A DNA stretch of 39,296 nucleotides, from assembly GCF_004346035.1 (NCBI RefSeq), contig NZ_SLZN01000026.1, positions 1 through 39,296 of the forward strand, read 5' to 3'. The notes below the pieces were generated by a model. That model had not been told where the DNA came from. It saw nothing but the letters and a program-made list of their open reading frames with translations, and made no database searches. The position numbers and the translations under genes were made by a program. This DNA is from Acidomonas methanolica (lineage in GTDB: Bacteria; Pseudomonadota; Alphaproteobacteria; Acetobacterales; Acetobacteraceae). Position 1 is the first letter of the stretch. Each line of letters starts with the position of its first letter. Below are positions 25,355 through 34,257 of the stretch, one piece after another.

Positions 25355-26737
25355 TCACCCGATTCGTTCTCCGTGGAGGGAGATGTCGAGGCCCTCTGTT
25401 TCCTCCGTCAATGTGACACGCAGCCCGACGACGAGATCCACGACCTTGAGGATGAGGAAGGTGACGACGGCGCACCAGAGGATCGTGACCCCGCAGGCCT
25501 CGGCCTGGGCCACGACCTGATGGAACGACCCGACCACACCGGCGGGGTTGGCGTCCGTCGCCGAAAGCGGGCCATAGGCGAACGCGCCCGTCAGCAGCGC
25601 GCCCACGATCCCGCCCACGCCGTGCACGCCGAACGCGTCCAGGCTGTCGTCATACCCCAGCGCGTGTTTCAGGACCGTCGCCGAGAAATAGCACACCGCT
25701 CCCGCGATCAGCCCGATCGCCAGCGCCCCGCCCGGCAACACAAACCCTGCGGCCGGCGTGATCGCCACCAGACCCGCGACCGCGCCCGAGATGATCCCCA
25801 GCGCCGTCGGCTTCCCGGTCTTCAGCCATTCCACCAGCATCCACGATACGCCCGCGCCCGCCGTCGCGATTTGCGTCGTCGCCATCGCCATCCCCGCGCG
25901 GCCGTTCGACCCTACCGCCGAGCCCGCGTTGAACCCGAACCAGCCCACCCACAGCAGCGATGCGCCGATCAGCGCCAGGCCGAGATTATGCGGCGACATG
26001 TCGTCACGGCCCCAGCCATGTCGCCTGCCCATCACCAGCGCCGCCACCAGACCCGCGATGCCCGCGTTGATGTGCACCACCGTGCCGCCCGCGAAATCCA
26101 CCGCCCCCAGACCGGCCACCCAGCCGAGCGGACTCCAGACCCAGTGCGCGATCGGCACATAAACCAGCAGCGACCACAGCACCGTGAACAGGCACAGCGC
26201 CGAGAACTTCATCCGCTCCGCGAAGCTGCCCGCGATCAGCGCGGGCGTGATGATCGCGAACGTCATCTGGAACATCATGTAGAGGCTCTCGGGGATCGTC
26301 ATCACCGTCGCGTTCGCGCTGCCCGCGCCCAGCGTGAAGCCGATATCCGTGCCCTTGGAGATATGCGCCCCGATCCCGTTCAGCATGAAGCGGGACAGAT
26401 CGCCGATATAGGCGTTCCCCGTCCCGAAGGTCAGGCTGTAGCCCGCCACCATCCACACGATCGTCACGATGCAGCATACCGCGAACGACTGCATCATCGT
26501 CGCCAGAACGTTCTTCTTGCGCACCATCCCCGCATAGAACAGCGCAACGCCGGGAATCGTCATCAGCAGGACCAGCGCCGTGCTCGTCAGCATCCATGCC
26601 GTGTCGCCCGAATCGATTCCGGGCGCGGCCCCGAACGCGACGCCGGGCCACAATGACCCGCATAAAAACCACCTAGCTCCGCGCCGTCTCATTCCCAAAA
26701 CGCTCACACCACGAGTGCTCGCCTCCCGAATGCTCAC
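25355..26737 (-). CDS. amtB: AmtB-type ammonium transporter
   Basis: The 460-residue polytopic protein (11 expected membrane helices after an exported N-terminus) conducts ammonium across the inner membrane. Family signatures: ALFYAGMVRKKNVLATMMQS, the pore histidine regions FAGGTVVHINAGIAGL and FGVHGVGGIVGALLTG, and GWFGFNAGSA. The C-terminal cytosolic tail (VDLVVGLRVTLTEETEGLDISLHGE) is the GlnK-contact segment. Start: GTG 26737 has GGGGAG 8 nt upstream; ATG 26692 is an alternative closer to the signal sequence. Unlike the usual arrangement, no glnK/glnB gene is adjacent. It lies 111 bp after the solute-binding gene upstream. Confidence 0.92.
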   Translation of the reverse strand: MSIREASTRGVSVLGMRRRGARWFLCGSLWPGVAFGAAPGIDSGDTAWMLTSTALVLLMTIPGVALFYAGMVRKKNVLATMMQSFAVCCIVTIVWMVAGYSLTFGTGNAYIGDLSRFMLNGIGAHISKGTDIGFTLGAGSANATVMTIPESLYMMFQMTFAIITPALIAGSFAERMKFSALCLFTVLWSLLVYVPIAHWVWSPLGWVAGLGAVDFAGGTVVHINAGIAGLVAALVMGRRHGWGRDDMSPHNLGLALIGASLLWVGWFGFNAGSAVGSNGRAGMAMATTQIATAGAGVSWMLVEWLKTGKPTALGIISGAVAGLVAITPAAGFVLPGGALAIGLIAGAVCYFSATVLKHALGYDDSLDAFGVHGVGGIVGALLTGAFAYGPLSATDANPAGVVGSFHQVVAQAEACGVTILWCAVVTFLILKVVDLVVGLRVTLTEETEGLDISLHGERIG

Positions 26738-26848
26738 AATCCAGTCTCCCCTTTGCCGAATCCCGACGGCCACGACGCGGACGTATACGGGGATGTACCG
26801 CTTCTCCGTTGCGAGATCAATACGACAGCAAATCACCAAGAAACGAGT

Positions 26849-27601
26849 TCAGAAAACGGGAAATTCCTTCGCGGGCTCCGCGACCGTCGCCGCACTCTGC
26901 CCGCTCGCGGCCAGCGAGTCCCGTACGAAACCGGACGCCTTCGCCTCCTCGACGACGCCATGCAGCCAGGCTCGCGCCACCTCCCGGCCGCGCGGCGTCG
27001 CCACCGCCTGCTCGATCGCGGTGAAGCGGCCCGGAATCACGCGATAGCCCGGATGTGCGGCCGCATAGGCCTCCAGAGGCTGCCGTACGCCCGCCGCCGC
27101 CTCCAGCCCCTCCCTTACGAAGAGATCGACCGCGCCGGACGACGTCTCAGCCCGCGCCAGCGTCGCATGGCGCAACGCCCGCGAGAGATAGAGGTCATAG
27201 GCGGCCCCTTTTCCGACCGCGATCCGCACGCCCGGCGCATCCAGCGCGGCCACGTCATGATACGGCGCGCCCTGCCCGACGAGATATGTCCCCTCGATCA
27301 CCACGTAAGGCGCGGTATAAAGCACCTCTCTGCCCCGCACCGGATCGACGGCGAGAAAAAGCAGATCGATCTCGTTCCGCGCCGCCGCCTCGACCACCTT
27401 GGCCGCGGCGTCGAACGTCACGAACCGGATGCCGACGCCAAGCCGACGCGCCACCTCCCGCGCCAGATCCGCGGACACGCCGCGCGGTGGGCCGCCTTCG
27501 GGGTCTTTTTGCGCCAGCACCGGATTGCCGAAATTGATCCCGACGCGCAGCGTCCCGGTCGGAACAAGCTCGGCAGCGATACCGGCGCCTGGAGCAGTCA
27601 T
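26849..27601 (-). CDS. Solute-binding (family 3) domain protein without signal peptide
   Basis: The 250-residue protein is a type II periplasmic-binding fold of the polar amino acid family: LVPTGTLRVGINFGNPVLAQ, GVSADLAREVARRLGVGIRF, NEIDLLFLAVDPVRGREVLY, and GVRIAVGKGAAYDLYLSR. Such proteins normally feed an ABC importer from the periplasm, but this one has no secretion signal with ATG 27601 (AAGGATC upstream), nor with the open frame back to 27682, and no permease or ATPase gene is near. It may be cytosolic, with a sensing or enzymatic role, or its start is misplaced. It sits on the same strand before amtB, hinting at nitrogen metabolism. Confidence 0.75.
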   Translation of the reverse strand: MTAPGAGIAAELVPTGTLRVGINFGNPVLAQKDPEGGPPRGVSADLAREVARRLGVGIRFVTFDAAAKVVEAAARNEIDLLFLAVDPVRGREVLYTAPYVVIEGTYLVGQGAPYHDVAALDAPGVRIAVGKGAAYDLYLSRALRHATLARAETSSGAVDLFVREGLEAAAGVRQPLEAYAAAHPGYRVIPGRFTAIEQAVATPRGREVARAWLHGVVEEAKASGFVRDSLAASGQSAATVAEPAKEFPVF

Positions 27602-27733
27602 GATCCTTGATCTCCCGGAGAAACAACCCTCTCCAGCCATACGCCGCTCGCTGTCTCCCGGCAAGAAGCCTCCCCTTTGCACCGCACGACGCCATACTTA
27701 TAGTCCGCACGTCTCGACCCAAGAGGTGACATC

Positions 27734-28135
27734 ATGACCATCAAGATCCTCGCCCGGACCGGTCTCACCGTTCTGCTGGCGGCCACCACTCTTCCTGCTC
27801 TCGCCGCCCATCACCACCACCGCCATCCCCATGACGCGCAGCCGCAGGACAAGGGCGTGGCCAAATGGCGCTCTCCCTATGCCGACGGCACCGGCAATTC
27901 GGCGGTCGGCGATCTCAATGCCGCCCAGCTCAATCAGAATTACAAGGGGCCGTATTATTATCCGGGCCAGCCGATTCCCCCGGCGCGCGCCTCGATCCTG
28001 CCGCCCGCCGCTTCCGCCAGAGGAGCTGCTCCGGTAGCGCCCGTGGCGCCCGCGCCGGTATCGGCGCCCCGGGCTGCATCCATGATTGCGCCGGCGGCGA
28101 CACATCTGCCGCCGCCGGTTCCGCTGACAAACTGA
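27734..28135 (+). CDS. Small exported protein with His-rich N-terminus and Pro/Ala-rich tail
   Basis: The 133-residue product has an excellent ribosome site (AGAGGTGA 5 nt before ATG 27734) and a signal peptide cleaved after ALA (about residue 24). The mature protein begins with a histidine cluster (HHHHRHPH), has a middle section KWRSPYADGTGNSAVGDLNA rich in Asn/Gln/Tyr, and a low-complexity Ala/Pro/Val tail. The histidines could bind metal, but that is inference. No known family. It converges on the large TonB-dependent receptor gene. Confidence 0.65.
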   Translation: MTIKILARTGLTVLLAATTLPALAAHHHHRHPHDAQPQDKGVAKWRSPYADGTGNSAVGDLNAAQLNQNYKGPYYYPGQPIPPARASILPPAASARGAAPVAPVAPAPVSAPRAASMIAPAATHLPPPVPLTN

Positions 28136-28155
28136 TCATCCGTCAGGCGGAAGAA

Positions 28156-28182
28156 GCCGGAAGAAATCCAGCTCCTTCCGGC
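28156..28182. terminator. Hairpin between convergent genes
   Basis: GCCGGAAG (28156-28163) and CTTCCGGC (28175-28182) form a perfect 8-bp stem with an 11-nt loop, extendable by flanking GAAG/CTTC. It lies 20 bp after the His-rich ORF and 8 bp past the stop of the receptor gene on the other strand, so it can serve both. Confidence 0.55.
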
Positions 28183-28190
28183 CTTCGTCC

Positions 28191-31136
28191 TCAGAAGTTG
28201 ACGCCAGCCTGCAAGCTGAACGTGCGGCCATAGTACCACGCGGTATACGCACCACCCGCGCTGTTGTCGCTCGCGCTGGCGACGAAGGGCGGATCCTTGT
28301 CCGTCAGGTTATCGATGTTGAACCGGAACGCCCAGCGGTTCAGGTTATAGCTGAACGACAGATCCTGAATGACCATGGACGGCGTATAGACGCGGCCAAA
28401 TCCACTCTTGGACAGGAAGTTCGTCCCGTCATTCCAGTTCATGCCACTGATATACTGGAACATATAGGCGACCGAGAAACGGTTATGCCTCCAGGTCAGC
28501 GTCGTGTAGTTACGAACGATCGGGTTGGCACTGCCATTCTGATAGAACAGCGCGCCCGTATAGTCATACCACTGGCCACCCGGCACATTCTGCTGCTTGT
28601 ATTTCAGAAGGCGCTGGAAGTTATTGTCCACGAGCAGCATGTCATGCGGCGTCAGGCGGAACATGTAGTTCAGATCCCAGTCCACGCCACTCGTGATCAA
28701 TCCCCCGAGGTTCTGGTCCTGGGCAGAGACCGTATTGATCTGGCCGTTCGAAAGCCGGTTGATGTCCGAGCAGAGGGAGTTGTTGGTTCCCGTATAGCAG
28801 CTGTCGAGAATATACTGTGTCGCCAGGCTGCCGATCAAACCCGACACGGTATAGTGCCAGAAAGTGATCGAGGTCGAAAGATTCGGAATCCAGCGCGGCG
28901 TGATCACGGTGCCGAACGTATAGGTACGCCCGATTTCCGGTTTCAGCTTGCTGTTGCCGCCCTGAAGCGTGGGCTCCTGCCCCGCGCCGGCGCTCTGGAA
29001 CGTCGCGGTGTTGATGCCCTGCTTGGCGCAATTCGCCACGACATTGGCGGAAAGCGATCCATAGCTGTCGGCCTGCGCGCAAGGATCGTTCGCCGTATTA
29101 TAGCTCAGCGTCGTGCCGCCGTACATCTCGTACACGCTCGGCTGGCGGAAGGACGTCCCGAGCGTCGCACGGAAGCGGATGTCGCGCGTCGGCGCCCAGT
29201 CGATCGAGGCCTTCCAGTTCTTCGCCTGCCCGAAGGTATTGTATTCCGAGAACCGGCCTTGCGCGTCGATCGTCAGGTCGCGCGCCAGAAACACGTTCTT
29301 CAGCAGCGTCAACTCGCCTTCCAGATATCCTTCCGTGACGTTATATCCGCCGCTTGTGGACGCGACCGTGTTGGTCAGCGATCCGCCGGACTGGACGAGC
29401 GGGTCGGGATTGTAGTTGAGCTGCTCTCCGCGATGTTCCATGCCCAGCGCGAAACCGAGGTCGCCGCCGCCACGCCACGGCATCGTCACGACATGATTGT
29501 TGTGGATGCGGAGATTGAGATCACGCAACTGGTACTGGCTATGGGCATGCGTGGTGTAATTGGCGTAATTGGCGGCCGAGGGGGACAGCGGATGGAAGAT
29601 ATTGGACTGTACGCAGCCGGTATATCCCGCGCAGGTATTGCCATTATAGTACAACAGGCTGTTGGGGTCACCCGGCGTGTCTTCTTCCAGACCGTATTCA
29701 CGCAGGAGGTTGGCGTAATTACCCACGCCCTCCTGCTGAATCGTATCCATCGACACGCCGTACGTGTATGACAGATCGTATTTCCATCCGCGATAAATAT
29801 CGCCCTTCGCGCCGAACATGCCGGTCACGGTGTCCATGGCCGTCGAGGTCTTGCGATTGCCGAATTCGGTCATACGGCGATAGACCTGCAACGCCTCGCC
29901 CGAATTGTTGCCCGGATAATCCTCCGGGATGATGACCGAGTTCGGCAGCGTCGAAGGCGGCACGCTGCCCTCGACCGGCTCGCCGGCCATCTGCGCCCAG
30001 CTCGTCTTGTGGCTGTAGAGCACGTTGGCATACAGCGTCAGATGCGAATTGACATCATAATGCGTATCGCCCGACAGGCTGGAAAGCTGCAACTCGTTCA
30101 CGAGTGACTGCTGAGGGCCGTAATTGTAGCGGCCCGATTTCGTGTAATTCACGAGCGAGCCGTTGGAGGTGCCGAGATAGGTCTTGCCGGTATCCTGACC
30201 GAAGAACGTTCCGTTCGGCGTGATGATCGACCCATAGTTGACGCCCGCGGCGGAGGTCGGATCGTTGGTCTGGGGATAGTACGCCCAGGAGCGGTTCTTC
30301 TGCTGGATGCCCTGCTGGTTCATATAGGAGCCCGACAGGGTGATGTTGCCGCGCCCATGATCGAAATTCCAGCCCTTATAGGCGGAAATCTGGCCCAGGA
30401 GATTGTCGCCATGCCCCGTCACGCCGCCGCGCAGCGTGATATTGCCGGTATCGACGTCGTGGCGCAGCTTGATGTTGATGACGCCCGACACGGCATCCGC
30501 GCCGTACAGTTCCGAGCCGCCATCCTTCAGGATTTCGACCGTTTGAACGGCCGCGATCGGAATCGTGTTGAGGTCGACGCAGTTCGAATTGCCGTTCTTG
30601 GCGGTGCGCTTGCCGTCGATCAGCACGAGAACGCGATTGGAGCCCAGATTGCGCAGATCGGTGCAGGCCGCGCCGTTCGTTCCGTTGGTCTGGGTGTTAT
30701 AGGTTCCCGAAGAGCCGATCGAGGGCAGACGCTGGAAGAAGTCGCTCAGCGTGTTGACGCCCGACTGCTGGATCTGCCGCGCCGTGATGATCTGCACGGG
30801 ATTGGCGCTTGTATTGTTCGATGTCGAGAGCGCCGAGCCGGTGACGATGATGTCCTCCGTGCCGCCCTGGGGCAGGGATGTCACCGGGCCTGCAAGAGCC
30901 GTTCCACGGGCCGCCGCCGACGAGGTCGACACGGTGTGCGGCGCAGCCGCGGACGGGGTGTTCACTGTCGGGACGCTGGCGGTCTTTCGCTTTGTCGTCG
31001 TCCGATGATGCGTAGCGTGTTTATGGCTGGTCGCATCGGCGGCCATGACAGCCTGAGGCAAGAATGGAAGGGACATCAAAAGCAGAAGGGACTTACGCCT
31101 TCCGTGAGCTGGCCACAAAATCCGTAGTGGGATCAT
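28191..31136 (-). CDS. TonB-dependent outer-membrane receptor
   Basis: The 981-residue receptor has a signal peptide (hydrophobic stretch about 16-32, cleavage after VMA), a Ser/Thr/His/Lys-rich linker (35-90) and the TonB box EDIIVTGSAL. The plug follows (ANPVQIITARQIQQSG, LRNLGSNRVLVLIDGKRT, VEILKDGGSELYGADAVSGV) and then a long barrel ending in YYGRTFSLQAGVNF. It imports an unknown ligand (iron complex, cobalamin, peptide or glycan). ATG 31136 has AAAGGA 8 nt upstream. It ends next to a peptide ABC operon on the same strand, so a peptide-like ligand is conceivable, but a 262-bp gap separates them. Base composition is somewhat lower in GC than its neighbours. Confidence 0.88.
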   Translation of the reverse strand: MIPLRILWPAHGRRKSLLLLMSLPFLPQAVMAADATSHKHATHHRTTTKRKTASVPTVNTPSAAAPHTVSTSSAAARGTALAGPVTSLPQGGTEDIIVTGSALSTSNNTSANPVQIITARQIQQSGVNTLSDFFQRLPSIGSSGTYNTQTNGTNGAACTDLRNLGSNRVLVLIDGKRTAKNGNSNCVDLNTIPIAAVQTVEILKDGGSELYGADAVSGVINIKLRHDVDTGNITLRGGVTGHGDNLLGQISAYKGWNFDHGRGNITLSGSYMNQQGIQQKNRSWAYYPQTNDPTSAAGVNYGSIITPNGTFFGQDTGKTYLGTSNGSLVNYTKSGRYNYGPQQSLVNELQLSSLSGDTHYDVNSHLTLYANVLYSHKTSWAQMAGEPVEGSVPPSTLPNSVIIPEDYPGNNSGEALQVYRRMTEFGNRKTSTAMDTVTGMFGAKGDIYRGWKYDLSYTYGVSMDTIQQEGVGNYANLLREYGLEEDTPGDPNSLLYYNGNTCAGYTGCVQSNIFHPLSPSAANYANYTTHAHSQYQLRDLNLRIHNNHVVTMPWRGGGDLGFALGMEHRGEQLNYNPDPLVQSGGSLTNTVASTSGGYNVTEGYLEGELTLLKNVFLARDLTIDAQGRFSEYNTFGQAKNWKASIDWAPTRDIRFRATLGTSFRQPSVYEMYGGTTLSYNTANDPCAQADSYGSLSANVVANCAKQGINTATFQSAGAGQEPTLQGGNSKLKPEIGRTYTFGTVITPRWIPNLSTSITFWHYTVSGLIGSLATQYILDSCYTGTNNSLCSDINRLSNGQINTVSAQDQNLGGLITSGVDWDLNYMFRLTPHDMLLVDNNFQRLLKYKQQNVPGGQWYDYTGALFYQNGSANPIVRNYTTLTWRHNRFSVAYMFQYISGMNWNDGTNFLSKSGFGRVYTPSMVIQDLSFSYNLNRWAFRFNIDNLTDKDPPFVASASDNSAGGAYTAWYYGRTFSLQAGVNF

Positions 31137-31398
31137 TCCGTATTCCTTTCAACGCGCTTTTCGCTCCCTTGCGGGAATTGGGCCAAACGATGACATGTCA
31201 CGGCGCGTGGTCACATATGCGAAATGATCAAATCCTAATCTTGTTTAATGTGTGTGTCCTGTCCGCCACAGTTTCCTGTCCGGATTGATCGGCCTTGCGA
31301 TCGAACGATTCTCTACCGCTCCGATGCTCCCCGTTACGTGATCGCATCAGCCGAGACTTATCACGCCCGCATCCCCGGGTTTCCGCCGGGCGCCGGGT
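31137..31398. other. Intergenic region upstream of the receptor
   Basis: A 262-bp gap between the last peptide ABC gene and the receptor gene on the same strand. It is AT-richer near 31215-31255 (minus-strand TTAAACAAGATTAGGATTTGAT), the likely promoter zone. I see no convincing Fur box, riboswitch or tandem operator. Confidence 0.35.
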
Positions 31399-32337
31399 TC
31401 AGATCAACGGGAAATGGCAGGCGACCTTCCGTCCCGGCCCGATGTCCCGTAATATCGGCGCCTCCTCCCGGCACCGCCCTATCGCATGGGGACAGCGCGG
31501 GTGGAACCGGCATCCCGGCGGCGGCGAGAGCGGGCTTGGCACCTCGCCCTGAAGCGGCGGCGGCAGCGGCCGGTCCGGGCGCGGAACGGCGTCGATCAGC
31601 GCCCGCGTATAGGGATGCGCCGGGGCCGCCAGCACCGCCATCCCCTCCCCTTCCTCGACGATCGCCCCGAGATACATGACCGCGATCCGGTCCGCCATCT
31701 GCCGGACCACGGCAAGGTCGTGCGAGATGAACACGCAGGCCAGCCCCAGCCGCGCCTGAAGATCGCGGAACAGATTGACGATCTGCGCCTGCACCGACAC
31801 GTCCAGCGCGGAAACCGGCTCGTCCGCCACCACCAGCGCCGGGTCCAGCGCCAGGGCGCGGGCGATGTTCAGCCTCTGCCGCTGCCCCCCCGAAAATTCA
31901 TGCGGATATCGGACCGCCGCCTGCTCCGGCAGCCCGACCAGATCGAGCAACACACGAACCCGCTCCGGAATCGCCGCCCGCCCGATCCCGTGAATCCGCA
32001 GCGGCTCGGCGATCGAGTCTCCTGCCGTGCGGCGCGGATTCAGCGCGGCGTGAACGTTCTGGAAGACCATCTGCATGCGCCCGCGCAGCGCATGGCGCCG
32101 CCGCGATGTCAGCGTCGCGAGATTTTCCCCGTCGAACAGAACCGCTCCCGCATCGACCGGCTCCAGCCCGATGAGCGCGCGCCCCAGCGTGGATTTCCCG
32201 CAGCCCGACTCACCCACCAGAGCGAGCGACTCCCCCTCCTTCACATGCAGCGAAACGCCCGCCACGGCCTGCAACACCCGTCCGCCGCCGAGGCGATACA
32301 CACGCCGGACGTCATGAGCCTCCAGCAGTACCGTCAT
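31399..32337 (-). CDS. Dipeptide/oligopeptide ABC transporter ATP-binding protein (OppF/DppF-like)
   Basis: The 312-residue ATPase has Walker A GESGCGKST (42-50), signature SGGQRQR (149-155), Walker B VVADEPVSALD (169-179) and the C-terminal oligopeptide-transporter extension with two cysteines (PGCRFHPRCPHA). ATG 32337 overlaps the stop of the preceding ATPase gene (ATGA). It drives the importer encoded by the same operon and is its last gene. The usual pairing of OppD- and OppF-like subunits is met. Confidence 0.9.
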   Translation of the reverse strand: MTVLLEAHDVRRVYRLGGGRVLQAVAGVSLHVKEGESLALVGESGCGKSTLGRALIGLEPVDAGAVLFDGENLATLTSRRRHALRGRMQMVFQNVHAALNPRRTAGDSIAEPLRIHGIGRAAIPERVRVLLDLVGLPEQAAVRYPHEFSGGQRQRLNIARALALDPALVVADEPVSALDVSVQAQIVNLFRDLQARLGLACVFISHDLAVVRQMADRIAVMYLGAIVEEGEGMAVLAAPAHPYTRALIDAVPRPDRPLPPPLQGEVPSPLSPPPGCRFHPRCPHAIGRCREEAPILRDIGPGRKVACHFPLI

Positions 32338-33284
32338 GACGCCAGCAGCACGCAGGCCGCCTCCCGCCCGCCGCGTGCGATCATCGGCGGCCGCGTGCCG
32401 CACGCCTCGCGCACGAAGACGCAGCGCGGCGCGAACACGCAGCCCGCAGGCCGCGCATCCGGCGCTGGCGGCTGGCCGGGAATCGCGGGCAGGCGCTCCG
32501 GTCGCGGCCCGTCCAGCGGCGGCATCGCGGCCAGCAGCGCCTGCGTATAAGGATGAAGCGGCGCGTCCAGCACGTCGCGCACCGGCCCGCGCTCCACCAC
32601 CACCCCCGCATAGAGCACCACGACATCCGTGCAGGATTGCGCGACCACGCCCATGTCATGCGTGATCAGCATCACCCCGGCCCCCGTCTCGCGCAGACGC
32701 CGCAGCAGGACGAGAATCTGCGCCTGGACCGTGACGTCCAGCGCCGTGGTCGGCTCGTCGGCGATCAGCAAAGAGGGCGCGCAGGACAGGGCCATGGCAA
32801 TCATCGCCCGCTGCCGCAACCCGCCGGACAGTTGATGCGGAAAGCGCCGCGCCGCCTGGTCCGGGTCCGGCACGCCCATCTCGCCCAGCAGCCGCACCGT
32901 TCGCGCCCGCGCCGCCTTGCGGGACAGGTTCTCATGCAGGCGGATCTGCTCGTCGATCTGATCGCCGATCCGCCGCACGGGAAGAAAGGCCGTCATCGGG
33001 TCCTGAAAGATCATCGCGATCTCCCGCCCCCGCACCGGCCGCCAGTCCCGCTCGCGCAGGCCGAGCATCTCGCGCCCCCGGAAGCGGACGCACCCGTCCG
33101 CCGCCAGACCCGGCAGCAGCCCCATCACCGCAAGCGCCGTCAGGCTCTTGCCCGAGCCGGATTCGCCCACCACCCCGAGCGAGCGCCCGGATTCGACCGC
33201 CAGCGACACGCCCTCCAGCAGCGCCGCGCCGCCGGGCAGGCGGACGCGCAGGTCGGAGACCGCAAGCAACGCCTCAGAGTCCAC
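32334..33284 (-). CDS. Dipeptide/oligopeptide ABC transporter ATP-binding protein (OppD/DppD-like)
   Basis: The 316-residue ATPase has Walker A GESGSGKS (40-47), signature LSGGLRQR (152-159), Walker [13 protein letters not shown] (172-183) and the C-terminal cysteine-containing oligopeptide region ([16 protein letters not shown]). Start GTG 33284, with GGGAGG 6 nt upstream, lies 11 bp inside the end of the permease gene; overlaps at both ends indicate coupled translation. Confidence 0.9.
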   Translation of the reverse strand: MDSEALLAVSDLRVRLPGGAALLEGVSLAVESGRSLGVVGESGSGKSLTALAVMGLLPGLAADGCVRFRGREMLGLRERDWRPVRGREIAMIFQDPMTAFLPVRRIGDQIDEQIRLHENLSRKAARARTVRLLGEMGVPDPDQAARRFPHQLSGGLRQRAMIAMALSCAPSLLIADEPTTALDVTVQAQILVLLRRLRETGAGVMLITHDMGVVAQSCTDVVVLYAGVVVERGPVRDVLDAPLHPYTQALLAAMPPLDGPRPERLPAIPGQPPAPDARPAGCVFAPRCVFVREACGTRPPMIARGGREAACVLLAS

Positions 33285-34257
33285 GCCGCGCCTCCCTGAT
33301 GCGGGGATCGAGCAGCGCATAGAGCCCGTCGATCGCCGCGTTCGCCAGCACGACGAAAACCGCGGCGTACATGACCGTCGCCATGATGAGCGGCAAATCG
33401 AGCGTGTTCAGCCCCTGATAGGTCAGATGCCCCACCCCCGGCAGGGCGAAGACCACCTCCACCAGCAGCGCCCCGCCGCCCACAAGCTGCGCGAAATCCA
33501 GCCCGAAGAGCGACACATAGGAGAGCCAAGAGAGCCGCAGCCCGTGCCACAGCCAGAGGCGCGCCGGTCCCGCCCCCTTGGCCCGCGCGGTGCGGATCGC
33601 ATCATCCCCCATGGCCTGCAACAACTCCGCGCGCAGCACGCGCGCATAGAGCCCGATAAAGGCGACCGCCAGCGTGAAGGCGGGCAGAAGCAGCCCCAGC
33701 GCCCAGCCCTTCGGACTCCGCGCGAACGGGGTGTACCCCAGCGGCGGCACCCAGGAGAACGCCCAGGCGTCATGCCAGCGGGACTGGGTGACGAGGTTGA
33801 CCATCTCTCCCAGCCAGAACACGGGCATGGACAGCGCCAGCAGGCTCAACCCCATCAACGCCCGGTCCGCCCATGTATCGCGCAGCATCGCGGAGACGAT
33901 CCCGATCCCCAGCGACAGCAGGAGCCAGAACACCGAGGCGAACAGCACCAGCGAGAGCGTCACCGGCGCCGCCTCCAGCACTTCCGGCACCACGCGCTCG
34001 CCATGATCCACGAAGGAGGTCAGATCGCGCGTGACGAAGAGCTTCTCCATCATCCGCACATACTGGACCGGGAGCGGCCGGTCGAAACCATAGTCCGCCC
34101 GCACCCGCGCCAGCACCTCCTGGCTCGCCCCGCGCCCGGCGATCCGCGCCGAAGGGTCCGAGCCCGGCGTGGCGAAGAACACCGCGAAGATCAGCACCGA
34201 AATCCCGAACAGCACCAGCACCATCTGTCCGAGTCGCGAGAGCAACGCACGCGTCAT
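33274..34257 (-). CDS. Dipeptide/oligopeptide ABC transporter permease (OppB/DppB-like)
   Basis: The 327-residue inner-membrane protein begins with the classic first helix (MTRALLSRLGQMVLVLFGIS), has the N-terminal periplasmic loop (ARIAGRGASQEVLARVRADYG, then FDRPLPVQY), the EAA loop (RAELLQAMGDDAIRTARAKG) and the family end LLDPRIREA. About six membrane helices. ATG 34257 overlaps the upstream permease stop by 4 bp; the open frame upstream of it is a shadow of that gene. Confidence 0.9.
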   Translation of the reverse strand: MTRALLSRLGQMVLVLFGISVLIFAVFFATPGSDPSARIAGRGASQEVLARVRADYGFDRPLPVQYVRMMEKLFVTRDLTSFVDHGERVVPEVLEAAPVTLSLVLFASVFWLLLSLGIGIVSAMLRDTWADRALMGLSLLALSMPVFWLGEMVNLVTQSRWHDAWAFSWVPPLGYTPFARSPKGWALGLLLPAFTLAVAFIGLYARVLRAELLQAMGDDAIRTARAKGAGPARLWLWHGLRLSWLSYVSLFGLDFAQLVGGGALLVEVVFALPGVGHLTYQGLNTLDLPLIMATVMYAAVFVVLANAAIDGLYALLDPRIREARRGL

